Source of the DNA: Blautia_A aquisgranensis
GTDB taxonomy: Bacteria; Bacillota; Clostridia; Lachnospirales; Lachnospiraceae
Length of the DNA: 64,000 nucleotides
Direction of reading: 5' to 3'
Assembly: GCF_040096615.1 (NCBI RefSeq)
Contig: NZ_JBBMEJ010000001.1
Location: forward strand, 186,001-250,000
A model generated the notes under the pieces. That model had not been told where the DNA came from. It saw only the letters and a list, made by a program, of their open reading frames with translations, and searched no databases. Positions 18,585-29,200 of the stretch are shown here, in pieces. Each line of letters begins with the position of its first letter. Position 1 is the first letter of the stretch. Both the position numbers and the translations under genes were made by a program.

Positions 18585-21500
18585 ACGGCTTCCACGGACA
18601 GTCAAGGTGATGGAGGGCAATGAGCCTGTCCTGTACGTTGGTACCAGCACCGAGTTTTGGAGTGGAACCCATAAGGATTCTCACCTGCCCGGCCCGTACC
18701 TTTGCAAACAAATCTGCTTTCTTTGTCTCCGTGTTGTATTCATGGATAAACGCAATCTCTTCTTTCGGGATTCCCCTGGCAACCAGTTTGTTTCGGACAT
18801 CATCATATACATTGAAAGTCCCATCCCCTTTTGGAGTAGACAAGTCACAGAAGATCAGCTGTGTTGTCCGATCTGCTTTTCCCTCGTCCCATACCTGAAA
18901 AGCATTTTCCACACAGGTATTGACCTTGCTTTTTTCTGCATCCGGAAGGAGTTCATTTAATAGCCTCTGATCCAATGCACATTTTCTTCCGTCATTAGTA
19001 ATCTTGAGCATGTTGTCCACTGTTGGATTCACAAGACTGGCTCTTACTTCTTCCGCACGTTCCGAAAAGGCACTGACCATTTCCTGCTGTTCTTCACTTG
19101 GTTTTAAGACTTCATTGATAAACTCTGCTTCCGGTACAGGAAGATTCAGCATATCCGATGTCTGAATATCCGCAGCTTCCTTAAAAATGGAGATCAGCTC
19201 TGGAAGATTAAAAAAACGGGCAAACCGTGTTTTCGCACGATAGCCCGTTCCTTCCGGTGATAATTCGATTGCGGTTACTGTCTCCCCGAACGTTGCAGCC
19301 CAAGAATCAAAGTGTCCCATGCCCATACGCATGAGTGTGTCATACTGGAGATAACGCATGATAGTGTAAAGCTCGGTCATACTGTTCGATACGGGAGTAC
19401 CCGTAGCAAAGGTAATTCCCCTGCCGCCTGTCAGTTCATCCATGTACCGGCATTTCATAAACATATCGGAACTTTTTTGTGCATCCGTCTGTGAAATACC
19501 TGCTACATTTCTCATCTTTGTATATAGGAAAAGATTTTTGAATGAATGGCTTTCATCCACAAACAGTCTGTCTACACCTAATTGCTCAAAAGTTACTACA
19601 TCATCCTTTCTGGTCTGGTCATTGAGTTTTTTCATCCTCGCCTGCAGGCTTTTCTTTGTTTTTTCCAACTGCTTGATGGTATAATTCTGCCCTGCCTGAT
19701 GTGCTGCTTCTTCAATGGAGAACGTAATATCTGCAATCTGATCTTCCAGCATGGCAATCTGCCGTTCTTTTGAAAGGGGGATTTTCTCAAACTGCGTATG
19801 TCCAATGATCACGGCATCATAATCCCCTGTCGCAATACGGGAACAGAACCGTTTTCGGTTTGCCGGCTCAAAGTCTTTCTTCGTTGCCACCAGGATATTT
19901 GCTCCCGGATAGAGACGTAGGAAATCACTGCCCCACTGCTCGGTCAGATGGTTTGGCACAACATAAAGATTCTTCTGTGAGAGTCCCAGCCGTTTTGATT
20001 CCATACCGGCTGCAATCATCTGGAACGTCTTCCCTGCTCCTACGCAATGAGCCAGAAGGGTATTATTTCCATACAGCACATGAGCCACTGCGTTTTTCTG
20101 GTGCGGCATTAGGGTGATCTCCGGGTTCATGCCGACAAACTGAATATGGCTTCCATCATATTCCCGTGGACGGATGCTGTTAAATCGTTCATTATAGATC
20201 TTACAGAGATCTTCCCGTCGGTGCAGGTCTTTAAATATCCACTCCTTAAATTCCTCTTTGATCAGTTCCTGCTTCTGCTGTGCCAGCATTGTTTCCTTCC
20301 GGTTTAATTCCCGGTGTTCCCCCTCGGCATCCTGTACCGTGTCATAAATCTTGGTATCCCTAAGGTTTAAGGCATCTTCCAAAAGACGGTAGGCATTGGC
20401 TCTCTGCGTTCCATATGTGGAAGTAACAAGAGCATTTCCGTAACTGTCCACATTCTTTCCCATAACATTCCATTGTCCGGTCACTTCGGCATACTGGACT
20501 TTGACCTTGCTCCCTACATAATATCTTGGTGTATGGAATGTTTCTGCCATGAACCGTGTAATGTAATCCTCAGAGATCCAGGTTGCCCCAAGTCTCGCCT
20601 CAATCTCTGATGCATCCAGATCTTTTGGCTGTACCTGCTCCAAATACTGCACGTTCACCTGATATTCCGAGTGATCTTCTGCAAACTGTTTGGCAATCTG
20701 AAGTTTCTCCCTCACATTTCCAGAAAGATATTCGTCCGACGGCTCCCATTTTTCACCGATTGGATTCTTAAAGATCACCCCTGCCAGTTCTTCAGTAAGC
20801 TCCTCTTCTGTTTTCCCGGAAAGCTGTGCCATATAGGAAAGGTCAACGCCTGCCCTCTCACCAATAGAAACCGCAAGTGCTTCACTGGCAGTATCCACGG
20901 AAGTTACCGTTTCTGCCCTACGGATTGTCCTTTTGGTAAAAATATCCGCTTTCCGTTTCAGTTCTCCCTTATCATCCAGAAATTCCAGAGAAGTCAAAAG
21001 ACAATAACTACTGTCCTGACTAAATGCCCTCTTATTGGCATTGCTGCTGATAAGACCATATTTTGCTGTAAAGGTATCGTATTCTTCATTGAGTTTTCCC
21101 TGCAGCTTTATGATCTGTTCATCGCTTCCCTCTTCCATCTGACACTGGATCAGTTCATTCGTAACATCACGGATCTTCACCATCCCTTTGACACGTTCCG
21201 CTGTCATTGCCGGAAGCTCCATGCGGTTCATCACAGAATTTTCCCGGTAATAGACTTCCTCATTCACTACGGTAAAACTGAAATTCTTTACATCCGGGTC
21301 TGCCGGGATAGAGACAACATCCTCCTCCAGCTCTGTATCCGAAAGTTCCAGTTCCGTAATCGTGCCATGGATATTCCTGATAGCTTCTTTTAACTGTTCT
21401 TCTAAGGTAATGCCTTCTTTTGGTTTTACGGTCACTTCCTGCTTTCCGTACTGGGTACTTTCTGTAGTAAAATCACCAAGCACCATTTCCGGATGCTCTG

Positions 21501-23250
21501 CAAAATAAGCATTGACCGAATAGCCTTCCGGTATTTCCTTTAAATTTAACCATTCCGGTTCCTCAATGGATGCCCTGTCCCTTTTCTGGAAAAACAAAAT
21601 ATCAGAAACAACACTGGTATTGGCATTTCTCTGGAACGCATTATTCGGTAATCGGATGGCTCCAAGCAGTTCTGCCCGATTTGCGATATACTGTCTCACT
21701 GCCGGATTCTGCTTATCCATCGTTCCACTGGAAGTTACCACAGCCACTACGCCACCGGGACGCACCAGATCAAGGGATTTTGCAATAAAATAATCATGGA
21801 TCATAAAATGATGCCGGTCATATCTGCGGTCACTGACCTGATACGCCCCAAATGGAACATTGCCTATCACACAGTCGAAAAAGCTGTCCGGATAACTGGT
21901 TTCCTCAAATCCCTGTACGGCAATCTTATTTTTCTGATAAAGCTGTTTTGCAATCCTGCCCGAAACCGGGTCAAGCTCCACACCGTACATATTGGCTTTG
22001 CCCATACTCTCCGGGATCAGTCCCATAAAGTTACCGACTCCACACGATGGTTCCAGGATATTTCCCTGTTTCAGTCCCATATTTTCCAGTGCTTCATACA
22101 TGCTTCGGATCACGGTCGGGGATGTATAAAAAGCATTTAAGGTCGATGCCCTTGCTGCTCTGTATTCTTCTGGTGATAAGGTATTCTTTAATTCCAGATA
22201 CTCATCTGCCCAGCTGCTGTTACTCTCCTCAAATGCCTGCGGGATACCACCCCAGCCAACATAACGGGATAAAATTTCCTGTTCTTCGGGTGCTGCCAGA
22301 CGTTCTTCTTTCTCCAAAGTCTGTAACAAATGGATGGCTTCCATATTTGCCTTATACTTTGCCTTCGGACCGCCTGCACCAAGGTCATTATCCTGGATAC
22401 GGAAGTTGTATGGTTCTATCACAGCTTTTTCCTGTTCCTGACTTTCCAGAATAGATTCTTCGGCAGTAACCTCTTCCTCTTCTATTTCCTCCACATCTGA
22501 CATATCTACTACGGTCGGTTCTGCCACTGCCTTCGTATCCAAGAAATCAAACATGGTCATCTGGTGTCCGGATGGTTCCGCAAAAGACGGTTCTGCTTCC
22601 GGTGTCGGGAATATCGTATAGGTTCCTTCTGCATACTGGTGGAGTTCCGAAAGAAGTTCTGTTTTCTGCTGATAGTTTGTCCCATACGCTTCAAAATCCA
22701 ATGGCAGAGCTGCCAATGCTGCATCCATCTTCTGTAACAGTTCTTCTGTCTGCTCTGGATTCTCTAATACTGCGACCATTTCTTTTCCTGGTTTTTCCCA
22801 GAAGAAGTCATCTGTAAAGGGTCTGTCTATCTCTTCCGGAAGACGGTCATAAAAGCGGAGTACCTTATTCGCCATCTGCTCACGTTCATATTCCGGCATA
22901 CGAGCATAATCTTCTGCCTGCAGGAACTGGTCATTCTTTATCAGATAAGCTACTCTGTTTGCAACTTTATTCCAGGATAATAAAATTGACGTATATGGAT
23001 TCCCATAAGCACCTCTTGCAAGAAACAATCCTTTTCCATCATAGTTTGCGTGTGAATCATCGGCACCAGACAGTGCATGACTGCTTCCACCGATCCCATA
23101 CTGTTCCTTGATAAAACCTGTCCTCGATCTTTCATCTTCATGAAGTAGATAAAAGGAATACGTCCTAAGCCTGCCCTGCGAATACGCTCCACCTCCTGCA
23201 AGATAAGCATCAATCTCATCCTGTGTAATGAACATCGGATGTTCTTTCCA
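18580..23250 (-). pseudogene. Middle part of the split methylase/SF2 helicase protein
   Basis: This frame opens WKEHPMFITQDEIDAYLAG near 23250 and runs about 1550 residues to WKPSD at the element I junction. At about 360-480 an N6-adenine methylase-like fold is visible (ILEPSCGVGNFMGLIPE, CVIGNVPFG as the NPPF-type motif). After residue 1050 comes a SNF2/SF2 helicase with Walker A LLAHCVGAGKTFQMIAA, a DESH box (RLFVDESHSFKNL), motif III-like FATGTPVSNS, and GSTPKLGAGTNVQDRL. Motif VI lies beyond the insertion. The start is supplied by the upstream frame, from which it is separated by a one-base deletion. Proteins of this type accompany transferred DNA in ICEs and probably protect or process it. 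Confidence 0.85.
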
Positions 23251-25283
23251 GGCAAGCCGTCCCTAGCCTGATAAGGAATCACCTCATCCGCAAACTTTTG
23301 AAACTGCTTTGAGATATTTATAGGATTATAATGATGGAAACGCATAATAGAATGATTTTCTTCATAGGCTTCTGCCAGTGCATCCAGTCTTTCATTCAGT
23401 TCCGAAAGCCACTGGGGATCCTCCAGCTTTTCTTCCAGATAATCCGTGATCTCCGGATAGATACTGCGAAGATGTGGTAAGTCCTCTTCGTCAAAAACAA
23501 TCTCCGCTACTCCTTCTGCCATATCCCCTTTCATATAGGCAAGAGCCTGGGCGTGTTCTTTTACTGCATTACTTCTTGCCGCATCCAATACAGACTGCGG
23601 TGCATATTCACCCTGGTCTAAAAGCTGATGGATACGTCCGCTGACATCTTCCCATGATAAAAATGCCTTATCTAAGATATGGTCTGTAACCGTATGCCCT
23701 ACTGCGATCTGCATCCCGGTTTCATCAAACCAGACTGAATATTCATTTCCATCAATCTGAAAACCTTTTCCACCTTTACGGTATTCACGCTTCACAAACT
23801 CCGTATATTCCTCCGGTGTCTGTTCACTCATGAAATTATAGATGATCCGGAGCTGGCTGGCTTTCCGGTTTCCTCCTGTCCGTAAGATCTCATCAACAAC
23901 TTGCTCTGGAATCGGAATTTCTCCGGCATAAAGGGCAGCTGCCCTTTCCTCGATCTGCCGTCTTTGTTCATTTGCGGTGGGATATTCGGGCAAAGATAAA
24001 GCAGAGGCGATCTCTTCCTCTGCTTTACTCAATCCATCTTCTCTTGTATCTTCGACTAACTGTATACCAATTCCGTCAAGATGCTCTCTTCCGCTGTTGC
24101 CATCAGTGCGTTCATGTGTGCTGTCCATGCCATCGGATCTGCTTCCTTGTCCGGTGCCGGACTCTTCTCCAGTAATTTCTCCATCTGGCTGTCCATTCTC
24201 TCCTGTGCTGCTTTCTCGATCTGTTCCAGATGGCTGTTCAGCTTCCCGGTCAGAAACAGGCTCTGATAAAGGCTGTTCTTGTGTTCTTTCAGAAATGTCC
24301 TCCGCAGCATCCCATATTTCCCGATCGTCACTTCTTCCTCTTCGACGGTCAGATTCGGAAACAGGTAATCTCCCTTGCGATGATATGTCAGTTCCATAAT
24401 CGTTTCCTCCTTCATTTTCAATATTTTCTTCTTTTTTCGTTTCTGCATCCTGATCTTTAATTTCGTGCATTAACGTGGTAAAGTTATTATAATTCCTTTC
24501 ATTGGATTTTTCAACCTCTTTTCTCGCTTCTTCCAGAGAAATTTTATGTACGGTCTTTCCAATATCAATCAGAATACTCTCACTGAGCTGGCTTGCCGCA
24601 TTTCCAAGGAAGGTGAGAACTGACAGACGGTTATAATCTGTGATATGCATGAAGTCCTCTTCTTCCAGAAGTTCCATCGGGTCAAGCCCGCATCGCCTGG
24701 AAAGCAGATAGTAAACACTGTCTGTTGCCAGCTGACGAAAATCACTGCGGATCGTCACCTCATCCAGATCTTCCAGATAAGTACCTTCTACAGCATATTC
24801 CAATCCATCCAGGTATTCCTCCAGATTGTCATTGACCATTTCCCTTGCGACCGCCATCAATGCGTCCTGCAAAGTTGCCGCATCCTTTTCTTCCAGAGCA
24901 TAGACTTCTGCCAGATGGGTGAGGATCTCTTCTCTCTGGTGTTCCTGCATCTTCCAAAGATATGGGCTTCTGCCTCCGGCTACCATGTGGGTATCCGAAA
25001 TATCAAACACATAACGAAGTTTGGTATTCTGCCAGGTTTCATCAAACAAGGCAATTCCTCTTGCACCACGATTTACCCAGCGTAACATCTTTTCATTCCA
25101 TAGTTCCAGTGATGCACAGGCTGTTGCGTCTGGACGCTGTGCATGGATCAGAAGCTGGTCTGAAAAAGAATAACGATATAACCTTGATGCTGTGTCCATA
25201 TAATCCATCCAATCCCCTGGCGAACTGCTCACTGATACGGCATGTTCCTGCACCAAGTTTCGGATGTCCTGTAGTTTAGACAT
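23251..25283 (-). pseudogene. LtrC/ArdC-like N-terminal part of the helicase protein, frameshifted
   Basis: From MSKLQDIRNLVQEHAVSVSS to FADEVIPYQARDGLP the frame encodes the usual first part of this ICE protein: an ArdC-like ssDNA-binding domain (YRYSFSDQLLIHAQRPDAT, WVNRGARGIALFDE), a helical segment, and a long hydrophilic linker rich in D, E, R, S and G (about 270-410). A second conserved block follows (LRIIYNFMSEQTPEEYTEFV). Near 23250 the frame shifts: adding one T on the minus strand rejoins GLP to WKEHPMFITQ. Without it the frame runs on unrelated to 22950. No slippery heptamer is evident, so this is a mutation or a sequencing error. The linker overlaps a tnpV-like gene in another frame. 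Confidence 0.8.
24056..24397 (-). CDS. TnpV-family gene nested out of frame inside the helicase gene linker
   Basis: 113 residues, MELTYHRKGDYLFPNLTVEE to SILTELVYS. It shares the blocks GDYLxPxLTV, IGxxG, LxxGxLNxxL and AQER with the tnpV product at 18150-18524, so it is a genuine family member and not a chance frame. AAGGAGG lies eight bases before the ATG at 24397. The gene is on the same strand as the ArdC/helicase gene but shifted by one, and lies wholly within its low-complexity linker. An extension to 24448 is possible but lacks such a site. Function unknown. Confidence 0.75.
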   Translation of the reverse strand: MELTYHRKGDYLFPNLTVEEEEVTIGKYGMLRRTFLKEHKNSLYQSLFLTGKLNSHLEQIEKAAQERMDSQMEKLLEKSPAPDKEADPMAWTAHMNALMATAEESILTELVYS

Positions 25284-25389
25284 TAAACTTCCCTCCTATC
25301 AATAAAAAAACAGCCCACTCTTTTTTAGAATTGGCTGCATAAAATGTACTTTACTTTTCGGAGAGAAAATGCTATATTCTAATTGAAAA

Positions 25390-25493
25390 GAGTAACCGCC
25401 CACAAGGTGGATGCTCCTGGATTAGGTTTTAATTTATTTTGCTCTCAAAGAGAGCTGCCTATCCTGTTGGCAGACAGGGTAGGCTATTTTTTT
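25390..25493 (+). ncRNA. Putative antisense antitoxin RNA (RatA-like)
   Basis: A possible promoter (TTTACT, 17 bases, TATATT) lies at about 25350-25380. The predicted RNA holds a small CCAC/GTGG hairpin followed by GGATGC, then ends in a strong terminator: GCCTATCCTG (25457-25466) with CAGGGTAGGC (25475-25484) and seven T. It converges on the toxin gene and is complementary to the toxin mRNA 3' region, as in txpA/ratA. A similar RNA exists at 62.2-62.3 kb. Confidence 0.6.
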
Positions 25494-25585
25494 CGCTTGT
25501 TGTCCCTATTATCCAAATAGGCAAGCAAAGCAATCAGAAACGTACCGCCTAAGAACAATAAGCTCAAGACTTCGTATGTATCCAT
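25484..25585 (-). CDS. Holin-like type I toxin (Hol-Tox/TxpA family)
   Basis: 33 residues: MDTYEVLSLLF, a glycine-containing membrane helix, then the charged tail YLDNRDNKRKK. GGAGGTGGA precedes the ATG. Length, the M-x-x-Y-E start and the basic C-terminus match the Hol-Tox family of small membrane toxins controlled by overlapping antisense RNAs. It lies between the helicase gene and the XRE regulator of ICE A and may stabilise the element after integration. Confidence 0.75.
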   Translation of the reverse strand: MDTYEVLSLLFLGGTFLIALLAYLDNRDNKRKK

Positions 25586-25715
25586 TCGCTCCACCTCCCT
25601 TCTTCTGTATCCCTTAACGGAATCTGAAAATCCAGGAGGTTTTTACCAACCCTGTACACGGTTACTCCAGTAATATTCTAACAGGTAACTCTCCGCAAAG
25701 CAATTCCTTTTTACT

Positions 25716-26186
25716 TCATACGGTTTTATATTCTGTTTTTCTCTTATTCTCTGGCCAATGCAGTTTCCATTCCAGATATTCCTCTTCTGTGATTCTTCCA
25801 TCGCCCAATTTCTGCTTTTTCCCCATCCATTCCTGCAGATAAGACATTGTTTTTTTATCCCTTATTGTGATTCCAACTGTTTCACTTTCTGAATCATTTA
25901 GCAGGAACAGATGAAAAAGCCCTCTATTTTCTTCATCCATCCAGAATAAAGTTTCCATTAATTCGTCCATTGTCGCAATTCCAGGACTTAAAAAATTCCG
26001 GACATCAACTTCCAATATTTCTGCTATCCGGATAAGCGTTTCCTGTTTTGGCGTGCGCTGTCCGCTTTCATATTGGGCAATTCTCACATCTGCACTATTT
26101 TCTCCATACCCTAACCTGCGCCCCAGTTCTTTTTGCGTTAGCTTGCGAAACATACGGATTTTTCTTATTCTTGCTCCTAATTTCAA
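25716..26186 (-). CDS. XRE-family transcriptional regulator
   Basis: 156 residues from a TTG start at 26186 that follows AAAAGGAG. A longer frame begins within the preceding terminator and is less likely. An N-terminal helix-turn-helix occupies about 1-62 (KLTQKELGRRLGYGENSADV, YESGQRTPKQETLIRIAEIL). The C-terminal 90 residues (MDELMETLFWMDEENRGLFH, ITEEEYLEWKLHWP) are a conserved effector part in ICE regulators. It probably controls transfer genes. It lies between the adhesin and the toxin locus. Confidence 0.85.
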   Translation of the reverse strand: MKLGARIRKIRMFRKLTQKELGRRLGYGENSADVRIAQYESGQRTPKQETLIRIAEILEVDVRNFLSPGIATMDELMETLFWMDEENRGLFHLFLLNDSESETVGITIRDKKTMSYLQEWMGKKQKLGDGRITEEEYLEWKLHWPENKRKTEYKTV

Positions 26187-26206
26187 TTTCTTCTCCTTTT
26201 CAAAAT

Positions 26207-26231
26207 GGGGCTGTGCAGTAACCACAGCCCC
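26207..26231 (-). terminator. Terminator of the adhesin gene
   Basis: GGGGCTGTG and CACAGCCCC form a nine-pair stem around a seven-base loop, followed on the minus strand by ATTTTG. It starts 19 bases after the adhesin stop codon and separates it from the regulator. Confidence 0.8.
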
Positions 26232-26249
26232 AGAACACTATTTATATTA

Positions 26250-29200
26250 TCATTTGCGTTTTCTCTTAACTGCCACTACAGTTCCCAGACATCCTGCTGA
26301 TACCGCAAGAGTCAGCACAAAAATAGCAATATTTGTATTATCTCCTGTTTTTGGTGAATTGGATACAGAAGTCGCATCAGAACCATGGGAACCAGGAGTG
26401 CTGACTCCCTGGTTTTCTGATGTTTCCGGAGTGTCTTTTTCCGGAGCTTTCTTATTTGTCAGATCCAGAGTATATTCAATCACAGGAGTACGGTCATTGA
26501 CATATTCAAACTGAATCTTATGCTCGGTTTCATCAAGCTGATAGCCATCCAGTGTTTTTGTTTCTTTCAGGATATATGTGATTGCTTTTTTATACTGCCC
26601 ATTCTTAAAAGTCGCAATCGGATAATTCTTTGATTCTGCATGGCCGGCACTGTCTGTTACCAGAGTTTCCAGAACTTTACCTTTACTGTCACAAAGGGCA
26701 AATTCTACACCTTTCATTGGCTTCTTGGTGTCTTTATCTGTTTTATTTAAGATTACCTTGCCCATTGCCTGTTCATCTTCCATTTTGGCTCCCTGAACAT
26801 CTCCGGTGTCCTTAACCTCAAATGTCACTTTATTTGCCACAATATAGCCTTTCGGTGCTGTTTCCTCCAATAATGTATAAGTACCGATTGGAAGTTTCTC
26901 TACATAATGGGGCTGATCACCAGATGTCCAGCTTTCCATAACTTCCTGGTTTTCATTAAGAATATACAGTTTAGCACCTTTGACCTCGCTGCTTCCATCT
27001 GTCATATCAACTTTACTGATCAGAATTTTTGTTGTATCATCCTGCATTTCTACTTTCTGTATATCTGCAGTATTTTCTACTACAAACGTAATGGATTCTG
27101 CAGTTGCATAACCATCAGCAGGAATTGTCTCTGTTAATGTATATTTCTTTCCAACTTCCAGTTCCTTAATGATGTGTGGTGTGCTTCCGGAAGTCCACTC
27201 ATCCACAACGTTTCCCTCTGGATCGGATACTTTCAGTTTTGCACCTGGTAATTCTTCCCCAGTTGTAAGATCTGATTTTGTGATTTCAAAAGTAGTTGGC
27301 TCGTCTTCATAAGTGAACTCAAAGGATACTTCTGCAACATCTTCTCTCGCATAAGTAAAGTCAAATTCCTTGATTTCTTCTGTTGTTACAAATCCTGCAG
27401 GAGCCTGCACTTCTTTTACATAGTAGCTGCCATTGATTGGAAGATCTGCCGTAAATACAATTCTTCCATCCTGATCCGTAGCTTTCTGCTCGATCATGGT
27501 ATCTGCTTTCATGATTACTTCGCCTTCTGCATTTAAAATATCATTCTTTGTATAAAGTGCAAATACTCCGCCTTCCAGAACACGATCTGTATTTTTTTCT
27601 TTCTTAACTACAGTTACTTTTGCTTTCTGGCGGTTATTCTGCCAGTCCTCATCATAAGTCACAACCGGAGTATTCTGATCACGATAAGTCAGATCAACCT
27701 CTCTGATTTCTCCATCCAGAACATATCCATCCGCCGCCTCTTTTTCCTTTACATAATATTTGCCTAAAGGAAGATCTTCTGATCTCGCATATCCAAGAGC
27801 ATCTGTCGTAATTGTTGCTACCAGTTCGTCCTTTTTATAATAATCACTGCTTTCCCCATCTGCAGCCTTGATATCCTCCGCTGCATAAATTTCAAAAGTA
27901 ACATCTTTCAAAGAACCTGTAACATAACCAAATGCTGCGTCCATGCCGCCTGCCAGCATATCTTTCCAGGTAACTTCTTTGACAAATTCACCTTTTTTAT
28001 TGATGATGATTCGTCCAACCGGAACAGCATCCTTCATCTCTACTTTTTGAACTTCTGCGGTATCAGAAACTGTAAATTTCACTTCCTCTGCCTGCAGATA
28101 ACCATATGGTGCAAACTCTTCCCGAAGTGTGTAGGTTTTTCCCACATGGAGTCTCTTTATTACATGAGCTTTTCCTTTTACAGAAGTCCATTTTTCTACT
28201 TCTTTTCCGTCTGAATCCAAAACCGTCAGTGTTGCTCCGTCAAGTTCCACACCTGTTGTAATATCTGATTTCGTAAATTCAGTTGTTGTCGGCGCATTCC
28301 TAAAAACAGTTTCCAGTTTTACTGTTTTTACTTCCTGTCCCTGATATTTCGCAGTCACCTCAATCTGCTCATCCGAAGATACAAAACCATCTGGGGCTGC
28401 CAGTTCTTTTATATAATAAGTTCCAAATGGCAGATCCTGCTCAAAAACAGCTTTTCCATCTTCACCTGTTACCGCTTTTGTAAGCAGTTCGTCTGCTTTT
28501 ACCAGTACCTTATCCCCTGCTTTTATATCCTCTTTTGCGTAAAGACCAAACTCTGCTCCAGAAAGCCCTTTCTCATTTTCAGCATCTTTTTTCACAACTG
28601 ACACTTCTACTTTCTGGCGGTCATTTATAAACTCTGCACTCTGTGAGATCACTGGTGTATTCTGGTCTGCATAGACGAAAGAAATCTTCTGTTCTTCTTC
28701 ATTTAATACAAATCCCTCCGGTGCAGTCTTTTCTACAACTTTGTATTCTCCTAGAGGCAGATTATCAAGCTCTGCTTTTCCGGATTCATCCGTTGTCAGT
28801 TCTGCAACTTTTTCACCCTTTGCATATTTCAGGATTCTTTTTCCTGTATCATCTTTCTGGAAATCTGCTGTATAGATATCCTCTGCAGCATATACTTCAT
28901 ATACTGCACCGGAAAGGTTTTGAACTTCATACCTAAAATCATTCTTATAGGTCGAAAGAACCTCTCCTTTTTTCTGTACAGTGAGTTTTCCTTTCACCGA
29001 ATGGTCCTCATATACCACTTCAATGACCGCATCACCTGAAACCGGATCCGTCTGATACAGGGTATTGGTATCCACCTGTATTTCGACATAATTTTTGTTA
29101 ATGGTATAACCGTCCGGTGCTGTTACCTCTTCGATTCTATAATGACCAATTTTTAAATTCTGAGGCAGTATCAGATATCCATCTATATCTGTGAAATATG

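Noticed and set aside
23240..23260. Programmed frameshifting in the helicase gene
   Set aside because: No slippery heptamer or downstream structure is visible; a simple one-base loss explains it.
25430..25493. Riboswitch or CRISPR-like repeat for the hairpin shared by 25.46 and 62.30 kb
   Set aside because: Only two copies, each tied to a holin-like toxin gene; the antisense RNA terminator is the simpler explanation.
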